Below are positions 55,903 through 64,000 of a stretch of DNA of 64,000 nucleotides, piece after piece (the first letter of the stretch is position 1; every line of letters starts with the position of its first letter). A program made the position numbers and the translations under genes. Where the stretch lies: positions 2,802,001 to 2,866,000 of the forward strand of contig WOAB01000878.1 of assembly GCA_027886185.1 (NCBI GenBank), in the 5' to 3' direction. A model generated the notes under the pieces. It was not told where the DNA came from, searched no databases, and was given only the letters and a program-made list of their open reading frames with translations. Source of the stretch: Rheum nobile (lineage: Eukaryota > Streptophyta > Magnoliopsida > Caryophyllales > Polygonaceae).

Positions 55903-58900
55903 TCAAGCTTGACTGGGCTCGCCGGTGGGCGCGTCTATTGCCGAATGCGACGGGCCTTCTTCTGCGATGCCGATGGTGGCGAGGACCTTGAGCTTGGGAT
56001 CAGTCTCGGGTGTGCCTTGGCCAACGATGATGCGAGCGATGAGAGATTGCACGGCGTCGGCGATGGCCTTGGCTCTCGATCTTGTCACTGGACCTTGGGA
56101 GCGCAGGCTCATGGCATGTTCTTCCTCTGTGGCCGTCATGGACGGCAGGGTCGCATCACCCTCCCCTACTTGGTTGTGAAGCATCCCCGCTTCACCATCA
56201 TCAAACTCGGGCTCCACATAGGGTGTCAAGTCGGCGACGTTGAAGGTCACATGGACTCCATAGTCGGTAGAGAGCTCAAGCTGGTAGGCATTATCTCCAA
56301 TGGCCTTGATCACACGGAATGGGCGATCTCCGCGAGGGGCTAATTTGTGCTTGCGCCATGAGGGGAATCGTTCCTTTCGCAAATGCACCCAGATAAGGTC
56401 TCCGGGTGCGAAAACGATGCGGCGGCCATGGTTGTGCTGCGAGGCGTATTGCGAGGCACGACGCTCGAGTTGCTCGCCCATCCTCCGGTTTAGCTCCTGG
56501 ACCTGCGTGGCGCGGTTGGCCGTGGTGAGGTGCTCTGGTCCTGCAGTGGGCGCGACAACATGTCTAACGGCGTCAATGGGTTCCTGCCGTAGTCGATCTC
56601 GAAGGGGGTAAGCTTGGTCGCCAAGTGCCTGCACCTATTATAAGAAAACTCGACAATAGATAGTAAGTCCTCCCAATGCCTAGGGTTGGCCTTGAGCATG
56701 GTGCGAGGGAGGGATCCTAGGGTTCGATTAGTCACCTCGGTTTGGCCATCGGTCTGGGGGTGGTAGCTAGTGGAGAAGAGAAGGTTTATACCTAGCTTGC
56801 CCCAAAGTGTTCTCAAAAAATGGCTAACAAACTTAGAATCCCTATCACTCACAATAGTACGAGGGACTTAATGAAGACACACCACGTGCTCAAAGAATAA
56901 ATCGGCTATCTCACTAGCACTATGGGTGGTCTTACAAGCTACAAAATGGGCCATCTTAGAAAACCTATCCACAATCACAAAGATAGAGTCCTTACCTCGA
57001 CGCGAGAGGGGCAAACCCATAATGAAATCCATGGAAATGTCTTCCCAAGGGCTGGTGGGGATGGGCAGTGGGGTGTAGAGGCCATGTGGACTAGATTTGG
57101 CTTTGGCTCTTTGGCAAGTCACACAACTCCTATAGTAGCGGGTCACCTAGTGGGTCATACGTGGCCAAAAGAACTGTTCTCTAAGCGCGACCAGTGTCTT
57201 GGCAATTCCAAAGTGGCCACGGCCATAGTGGGCTTCCTGGATGAGAATGAGCCTAATAGAGGACCTAGGGATGCATAGCGGCCAGCCTTGTACAAGTAAC
57301 CCTCAAAGAGAAAATAAGACTCAAACTCACGAATCTTAAGGCATTGTTCGACAATAGGGCTAAAGAAAGGATCAAGCACATATAATTCTTTTATCAAAGC
57401 AAAGCCAAGAACCTTAGTTTGAACATGAGTCAAGAGAACGAACCTGCGAGAAAGGGCATCGGCAACCACATTCTCTTTCCTCTTCTTGTGGACCACGACG
57501 TAGGGAAACGTCTCAAGAAACTCCACCCAACGTGCATGTCGTCGGTTGAGGTGGGCCTGGCTCTTCAAGTAGCTCAGGGCGGCGTGGTCACTGTGGATGA
57601 CAAACTCTCATGGCCAAAGGTAGTGTTCTCACGTCTTGAGCACACGAACTAGGGCATAGAGCTCCTTGTCGTAGGTGGGATAGTTGAGGGTGCCCCTGTG
57701 AGCTTCTGACTGAAAAAGGCTATGGGCCGCCTCTCTTGGTGTAGCACGCCTCCAATGCTGACGTCGGGTGCGTCACATTCCACCTCAAAGTGCTTGGCGA
57801 AGTCAGGGAGCTAGAGTAGAGGCGCGTGGCACAAGGCATCCTTCAATGCCGTGAAGGCCTTCTCGTGTGCCTCAAGCCAAGTGACTATGGCTCCCTTCTT
57901 GGTAAGCTCATGCAAAGGCGCGGCGATGGAGCTAAAGTCTCTCACAAAGCACCTATAAAATCCAGCGAGGCCAAGGAAGCTTCGAACCATGGTCGGCGTC
58001 GTCGGCCACTCCCTAATGGCCTTGACCTTGTCTTCATCGACGCGCAAGCCATCCTTGGACACCACGTAGCCTAGGAAATTAGTAGTGTCCGAACAAAAGC
58101 GACACTTGCCAAGATTGGCATACAAACTCTCACGTCTCAAGCACTCTTACACAAGCCTAAGGTGCTCGATGTGGTCATCAAGGCTACGTGAATAAATAAT
58201 AATGTCATCAAAATAAACGACAACAAACTTCCCTAGAAATGCTCTCAAGACGTGGTTCATCAATCTCATGAATATGCTGGGGGCATTGGTGAGCCCAAAA
58301 GGCATGACGAGCCACTCATAGAGCTCATACTTCGTCTTGAAGGCGGTCTTCCATTCATCACCTTCCTTCATACTAATTTGGTGATAGTCGCTCTTCAAGT
58401 CAATCTTGGAGAAGAGGGTCGCACCGTGTAGTTCATCAAGCATGTCGTCTAGGCGCGGGATCGGGTGCCTGTACTTCACTGTGATCTGACTTATGGCACG
58501 ACAGTCGACGCACATTCGCCACGATCCATCCTTCTTGGGCACAAGGATCACGGGCACATCACAAGGGCTTAGGGATTCCCTCATGTAGCCACGATCCAAG
58601 AGCTCTTGCACCTGGCGCTGCAACTCCTGGGTCTCCTCAGAGCCGGAACGGTAGGTAGCGCAGTTGGGCAGGGAGGCACCAGACACCAAGTCAATTTGGT
58701 GATCAATGCCTCGCAAAGGAGGGAGGCCCTGTGGAAGCTCCTCTGGAAACACATCGTCGAAGTCGGCGAGCAAAGCAGCGATGGCGGGAGGCAATGGCTC
58801 GGCAATGGGTGTCTCAGGGATGCAAGGAGTGGGTACCAATAGAAAACAAGGGGCCTTTCCCGTCAAGGCGGTAGTGAGCTCATTGGTCCATGCAAGAAGC

Positions 58901-59464
58901 AACATGTGCTCAGAACGGCCTTGCAACGGAGGCGTCTGCGGCGATCGAACGGCCAACTATAAAGGCAGCGAGGCACTGGGCGATTTTTGTGAGGCACTGG
59001 GGTTGTGGACACCAGTGCTCAAGCCAGAATCTCGTGTGCCTGGCCAAGGCTCAGTGGGCCTTTGCTTGGCCTTCCTAGTGGCAGTGTTAGCGGCGCCGTC
59101 ACAATCCAGGGAGGCACTGGGTGGCCCACCTGAAGTGTTTGACCTTTTGGATGCAGTGCCTGAGGGAGACAAAAAATGCCAGATTTGGAGATGTTTTGCT
59201 TCGGCAGTGCCGCTGGTGTCTCCTGTGGCCTTGTAGAGGCGGCCTCGATGGCCTTCTGGCGATCTCTCTCAACCTGGTCCTGCAAGATCCATGGGGAGAC
59301 ATTGGTAATAACGTGATGCGCTTCCTGTGGTAAGTAAACACATATGTGTTTAAAACTTTAAATAGCCATCATGGAGCACGCGCTTGTCGAATTGCCATGG
59401 GCGCCCAAGCAAAAGATGCATGGCGTCCATTACAATGACATCACAAAGAATGGAATCATTATAG
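55903..59464 (-). pseudogene. CRM-like chromovirus: protease end, RT, RNase H, integrase, CR-type motif, broken
   Basis: Minus-strand pol. 59464 to about 59345: protease C-terminus (LLLGRPWQFDKRVLHDG). 58956-58147: linker (DDVFPEELPQGLPPLRGIDHQIDL) and RT (WRMCVDCRAIS, KIDLKSDYHQI, VYFDDIIIYS), then TAA. 58140-57811: RT thumb and connection (FLGYVVSKDGL). 57568-57155: RNase H end (VVADALSRR). 57146-56868: zinc CVTCQRAKAKSSPHGLYTPLP and catalytic D in SMDFIMGLP. 56852-56490: SDRDSKF and GQTEVTNRT. 56634-55903: integrase C-terminal domain (GDLIWVHLRKERFP, FNVADLTPYV) followed by GPVTRSRAK at 56094-56068, which resembles the CR motif of centromere-targeting CRM elements. Many stops and shifts. 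Upstream, at 59464/59465, it is cut by the third Tekay-like element; its remaining 5' part must lie beyond the window. Confidence 0.82.
58957..59344 (-). pseudogene. Decayed linker between protease and RT of the CRM-like element
   Basis: Reads QDQVERDRQKAIEAAS in one frame and several short open pieces in the others. No domain. Stop codons and frame changes on all lines; kept only as part of the broken pol. Confidence 0.5.
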
Positions 59465-61920
59465 TGTAATAACCCCTAAAAGTCTCAAGTTGTCATCTTG
59501 TAAGAAAGACGTGACGAGCAATTTCTGTAATCTCTGTAATAATCTTTTTGAACGAAATAATATACGTTATTAAGATTTTGTGTCATAAAGTAAATAGGGA
59601 ATGCTAAAAATATAATTTAGCATGTCCCCGATCGAGACCCACGACCAAAGGCTTTGAAACACAATCATGCCCAATCCGCGATCGCGGATCTGTTTCCGTG
59701 ACCGCGAAAGTCCTCCTGTCTTCTTCCTCGTCGTTTCCACTTGCCGATGTTCTGTTGCCTGCATTTTCTCGGAGCGGCGGGTTAGGGGGATCCTGACCGG
59801 TTGCTCTCCCTCACATTTAGTAGGGGAGCTGCCTCCTCACCCTATAAATAGGACTGAGGCCGATCTCTCCTCCATCACCATCTTCATCCTCCATCTCCAG
59901 CTCTCATTAGCTCGGTCATTGTCGGAGTTGTCACCGATGTTGTCGTTGTCGACCCATTGTCGGAGGAACCTTGCAATACCAGCGTTCCAAAGACACCAAT
60001 GACGCTCCATTCGGTCGCCGTTTGAACCGTCGTCGAGCCACCCAAACATTTCTCCATTCTTGCTCTGTTCTGCGAAAAATAGAGGAGCGACCACTGTTCG
60101 CTGCTGTGTGATGCCATGTCCAGATGTGTTGGTCGTTGCCGCACCGCTCAATCCGATCGCCGCCTTGAGTCACCGCTATCTCCGCCAGAATTTTCAGTCG
60201 CCGTCGTCGATTTCCGCCATTGTCGAGCTCGGTGCCGCTCACTGTAGCATGAAGTTTCATTACGTGGGAAGGAGAAAGGAGGGGGGGGGGGTCCCCCTTA
60301 GTCAGCTTTTAGATTGGGCCGAGAAGCCCAATATCATATCAGTCCAAATTCGACTCGAGATCGATTGAGCGGTATAGTTTCGACCCACTTTTATCCGTAT
60401 CTGTCTTTAGAAAAATTCAATCAACATTTTTATGATTAAAATCATAAAAATTTATTGAATTTAATTACTTGAGTTCGTCAAAATAAATTAATTGATATTA
60501 ATTATTTTGTCAATTTATATCGTTATTTGCTGGATCGCGTGTGGACTCGTAACCTTGCTAGAGTATCGTGAAGCAGAGGTCATAATCCCGGAAAGGATAT
60601 CAACAGTAGTCGTCTCGTCTAGATTCATCGTCGATTCTACTTAAGGCAAGTGGCGGTTCGCTCTTGCTTATCATTCCATATTTCCTTTAGTTATCAATTA
60701 TTTTTGATTGTTAATTAAATTGGAATGAAGTGTTGTTTTCATATGGGAACAAATTTTATAAATGTTGTGATTAAAATATGATATTATAATAGGTTGTATA
60801 TATTGCTAGAAACAACGCTATTATACCTGTTATTACCATGATGGTATTGGTGTGGATTTTTATGTGTGAACTTAAATATGTAGTTAGAACGAGTACTCGT
60901 AGGAACACTATGTATCTTACGGGGTCTAGTCGTTTCTTTATAACTTGGTGCTTAGGATGATTTTGCTCTAACACTTTCCTGGTCATGACCTACCCCTATC
61001 CGATTATAGGTGGTGGTGCACACAGCTGGTGCCAAACATTCGGGAAATGTTCCCAAGATATCTCTCGTATCGAGATGATATATATAATAAAAACTATAAC
61101 GTGAATATATGTTTTGGAATTAAATAAGATAAGTGTGATTATGCACATAATTAATATGCCCTCGGGCGAGGAGTACAACGTGGAAACCGCCCAGACTCTT
61201 GTTAGAGTAAGTCCTCTTTCCAATATGGATTCGCATTGCGCGGTGAGGTTGGTCGTGGTCCCAAATAATCAAGGTCGTGTTTTAAATCTTGTGTGTGAAA
61301 ACTTAACGTTCCCAAACATTTGTCATACGTTTCCCATAAGACTCAATCTCTTTGGAGTCTTCTTTTTAGTGCATGTCTAATTCTAATCATTCCGTGAAAG
61401 TTCCGGATTATGTATCGTTCCTTCGGTTATTATTCGAGGGACAATGATAGTAATCGATTACGATCACTAGAACGATTCTGTTTATGCCCTTGCATAGTCT
61501 TTCATTAGACTAACCAACCGGTTAAATTCCTTTGCATGGTTGGCTGGTGTCATCCGTCTCATACGGCACATCAGATAAGTTTCCGCATCAACAAAGGCAA
61601 GGACTCGACGTGAAGGCATTTGGCGTTTTTCTGTGTTTTTCCAAGGTTGAGATCCTAGGCGTAAGATCGCAAGGTCAAGACCTGTTGATTAATTTTATTT
61701 CAAGACTTCCGCTGTAATAAATGTTCATACTCGATTTTGTGATCGAATTGTAATTTCAACATTTGAAATAAGATATTATTTGGGAAGTTGTATGTCATTT
61801 AAATAAAGTTTATGTTATTATACAGTTTGTTATAAAATGGTTAAGCCTTGGGTGACCCCAGATGTTTAATCTGAGGTCACTGGTGGTAATATTTCCAAAG
61901 GGTATTTTAGGGGTGTTACA
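59465..61920 (+). repeat. 5' LTR of the third Tekay-like element
   Basis: 2456 bp, TGTAATAACCCC...GGGGTGTTACA. Co-linear in reverse with the other Tekay-like LTRs: 'taaggcaagtggcggttcgctcttgctt' at 60642, 'tgacaccagcc' complement near 61540, and 'gaggtcactggtggtaat' near 61873. It has one GC-rich palindrome region (gcgatcgcggatc...gtgaccgcg, about 59678-59705) and an 11-G run near 60282. Open frames at 59837-60368 are Trp/Arg-rich shadows within the LTR. Confidence 0.87.
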
Positions 61921-61923
61921 TAT

Positions 61924-61936
61924 TTGGTATTAGAGC
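61924..61936 (+). other. Primer-binding site of the third Tekay-like element
   Basis: TTGGTATTAGAGC three bases after the LTR, the initiator tRNA-Met complement with one change (usual TTGGTATCAGAGC). Confidence 0.8.
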
Positions 61937-62422
61937 TAAAAGTTTTAAAACTCCAAACTTTTAAACCATTTTGCGTTTATTTGGGGTTTTATAAAACAAA
62001 AACTTCGTGTATGGGATTTCTTTACTATAGCCCTAAGTAAGGTTTAAAAATAAAAATGTTTTTGAATTAGAGTTTAAATCACAATAATTTAGTAGAAACA
62101 TAATTAACCAACGAGTCTCGGTTTGTTTTTAACAAGTTTTGTGGAAAAGACTTTCAGATTTAACAAACGAGTTTCAGTTTACCTTAACAGTTTTTGTGGA
62201 AAAGACGTTTTCAAACTTCTGCCAACATTCGTAGTCCGATCATTCCTGCTTGTTATGGAAGACATAATTTCTATAAACAAGAAAGTTCTAAATCTCTCCT
62301 TGTCTCTTCACCGACAATGGTATTCCCTAGAGCCCAACTTAAGACCCGAGATGAATCTGAGACCGCTCCGATAATCAAGTCTGAGCCTGATTTTTGTAGA
62401 AGTTCCGGAGGTTGGCGGATCG

Positions 62423-62791
62423 GTGCTTGAGTTCACCCCGTTGACCGAAGAATCCGAGTCCGAGAGCGGGGAAGAAAGAGAAGTGCAATCCAAGCAAACC
62501 TCTACCCCTGAGGTCTCTGATGAAGTTGAGGACTCAATGGAAGATCCAAAGGACGAGAAGGAGTCGTTGGATCCCTTCCACGAGGAGTGGGAAGAGTTTT
62601 TCTGGATTTTGAATCAGCCCAGCAATGAAGATCTTTGGGGGCGAAGATGGCAGAGCTCCGGGCCACATAAAGGCGATGTGGGCAAGTCTGGGGAGCCATC
62701 AGTGCCTGCTGAGCGATCAAGTGATCCAAAATGGAAGGGGTTAACTGATGACTTGGAGGAAGAATTACCTCCGATAGAGAAGAAGCAGTGA
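62423..62791 (+). CDS. Pre-gag acidic ORF of the third Tekay-like element, unknown function
   Basis: 122 codons between primer-binding site and gag, in the position of the pre-gag ORF of element 1. Strongly acidic and Ser/Glu-rich (LTEESESESGEE, DEVEDSMEDPKDEKE, LEEELPPIEKKQ), with one aromatic patch (EEWEEFFWIL). The first in-frame ATG or alternative start is unclear; the frame is also open upstream of 62423. No domain recognised, and no obvious residue-level match to the element 1 ORF beyond composition. It may be a translated leader or chance. Confidence 0.4.
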   Translation: MLEFTPLTEESESESGEEREVQSKQTSTPEVSDEVEDSMEDPKDEKESLDPFHEEWEEFFWILNQPSNEDLWGRRWQSSGPHKGDVGKSGEPSVPAERSSDPKWKGLTDDLEEELPPIEKKQ

Positions 62792-63029
62792 ATAATAGGC
62801 CCGTAATGGTTTTCTTCCTAGTGTTTTCCATTTGAAACAATGCTGGAGCAGAAGTCTCCTAATGTTCTTTTTCCCTATTTCCCTTTCAGTTATTGTTGAC
62901 ACTTGGTGTGTGTTTCATTAATGAAAAGTTGAGTTTATTAGACGACTACCTCAATTATTGCACATTAAGTATTTACTACTTGCAACTTAAATTTGTTGGT
63001 ACATATCTAATATACGTAGACACAATCAG

Positions 63030-64000
63030 ATGGTGAACGCTAGAAACACCACACGTCATGCAGTTGGACCGAGTAATGCTTCTCGGATTCAGTTTAGAAA
63101 TGCAGCGGACCGGGAGGAAGTTGGGTCCGGTTCCCACAACAACCCAGTGAGGAATGCTCCACCCCAGATAGGAGGGGAAAGGGTACAAGTACCTCCTGCT
63201 GCTCCGATAGTTTTCAGTACATCTGCTGTAGAGGTAATCATGCAGATCGTAATGCAAGCGGTCATCGAGTTGGTGAGGCCAGGGGTTCAGCGAGCCCAGG
63301 GGAATCCAACCTCTCAGGGTACTGCTAACGTTGAGGATACAACAAATAACCCGCCTCTAATGAGTACTCCGAGAGATGGAGGAAATTATGGTTGTGCGCT
63401 GAAAGCGATCAACTTCATGAGGCATGACCCGTATGACGGTACTGGAGTACCCATCAAGGTGGCATACTGGTTCCTTCACATGGAGCATTTGTTTAAGAAC
63501 ATTGTGTGTATTGAGGCTGAAATGGTGTACATTGCTTCGTTATATCTGAAGGATGGGGCCAGTGAATGGTGGGAGAGCATGAGATTAGTTGATCATCCCG
63601 AGCTGAGCTGGTCAATATTTAAGACCAAGATGTCTGATCGGTTCTTCTCTCAGGCTATGAGGAGGAGAAACGCAAGGAGTTTCTATACCCAAAGACTGAT
63701 GGGTTGAAGGTGACAGAGCTGGCTGCCAGGTTTAACCACTTGTTGTACTATGCTGGAGCGGAAGCGTCCAACGAAGAACGGAAAATTTGGCATTTCCACG
63801 AATGGATGAATCCCGACCTCAAGCCCTTGATGACGCATCATGGTTGTACCACTCTGGAGCAGTATGTGGACGCCGCTTATAAGCTGGAAGTGACTTTGGA
63901 GGAGTCAGCCATGAAGCATAACCGACAGAGATCAGGGAGCAATTGTGGTAATCAGCAACAAGGTGGTGGGTTCAAGCGTCTAGCTCTGCCTTCCAACTTC
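63030..64000 (+). pseudogene. gag of the third Tekay-like element (frameshift, runs off the edge)
   Basis: Starts ATG 63030 (MVNARNTTRHAVGPSN), then VEVIMQIVMQAV, CALKAINFMRHDPYDGTGVP, WFLHMEHLFKNI, YIASLYLKDGASEWWESMRL and SDRFFSQAMR. One G is missing in the run at about 63661-63664 (AMRREE region), so the original frame ends at 63707. The correct gag reading continues in the next frame: EFLYPKTDGLKVTELAARFNHLL, WHFHEWMNPDLKPLM, TLEQYVDAAYKLEVTLEES, to the window end just before the zinc knuckles would appear. The missing base could be a real mutation or a sequencing error. Confidence 0.88.

Larger units (their letters stand above)
59465..64000 (+). mobile_element. Third Tekay/Del-like element, + orientation, 5' part
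   Basis: 5' LTR 59465-61920, primer-binding site, pre-gag acidic frame and gag, running off the right edge. Inserted in the protease of the CRM-like element. The five bases to its left are TATAG (59460-59464); the matching copy would be beyond the window. Gag is about as close to elements 1 and 2 as they are to each other, but the LTR is more diverged. Confidence 0.88.

Noticed and set aside
55855..56611. + strand frames of 84-162 codons
   Set aside because: Antisense of the CRM-like integrase C-terminus, whose reading has conserved motifs.
59667..60368. Open frames on both strands in the right-hand LTR
   Set aside because: Located between defined LTR ends, no conserved domain, overlapping on both strands.

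Overview
The window is nuclear DNA of a flowering plant, most likely a eudicot. It has spliceosomal GT-AG introns, a plant mitochondrial serine hydroxymethyltransferase, a WOX4-type WUSCHEL-related homeobox gene, and plant lineages of LTR retrotransposons (Tekay/Del-like, Tat-like, CRM-like, copia) with several MITE families. The species cannot be named from the sequence. Only two host genes are supported: the 3' two thirds of mitochondrial SHMT (124-2305, + strand) and a complete three-exon WOX4-like gene (45526-46340, + strand). About two thirds of the window is recognisable mobile DNA.

Layout. 1-2305: SHMT exons. 2306-6790: AT-rich intergenic DNA with a 1.04-kb MITE carrying a 9-bp target duplication (3382-4425), low-complexity minisatellites, and a broken copia piece (5781-6696). 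6791-32368: one Tekay-like Ty3/gypsy element (here 'element 2', minus orientation, target duplication CATAT) opened by four later insertions, each with its own 5-bp duplication. These are two 1.3-1.4-kb solo-LTR-like elements (7135-8550, CCTTC; 14686-15994, CGTCC), a solo LTR carrying a palindromic SINE cluster (16306-19429, ATTCA), and a complete but mutated second Tekay-like element ('element 1', 19717-30363, CGTTT). 32567-40313: an 840-bp MITE split by a Tat-like element with 248-bp LTRs (33201-40102, GTACA). 40865-44420: a second copy of the 9-bp-duplication MITE, another solo-LTR-like copy with a G homopolymer tract, a hAT-like MITE and a remnant. 45526-46340: WOX4. 46673-50475: a 3.8-kb element with arms of about 540 bp in inverted repeat around about 2.7 kb of tandem repeats, itself carrying a MITE. 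50476-55900: AT-rich DNA with a Helitron-type 3' end, a Tourist-like MITE and a diverged duplication. 55903-59464: broken pol of a CRM-like chromovirus. It is interrupted by a third Tekay-like element in + orientation (59465 to beyond the window end).

How it works together. The SHMT piece encodes the PLP-binding core and C-terminus of the photorespiratory enzyme. WOX4 is a stem-cell transcription factor of the vascular cambium. The rest is a history of nested transposition readable from target duplications. No LTR element has intact gag-pol. Most in-frame stops are single transitions, as expected of old methylated copies. The most unusual structures are the large palindrome-studded inverted-repeat element just downstream of WOX4, SINE palindromes sitting at the same nucleotide of two separately inserted LTRs, and a MITE family that carries its own minisatellite.
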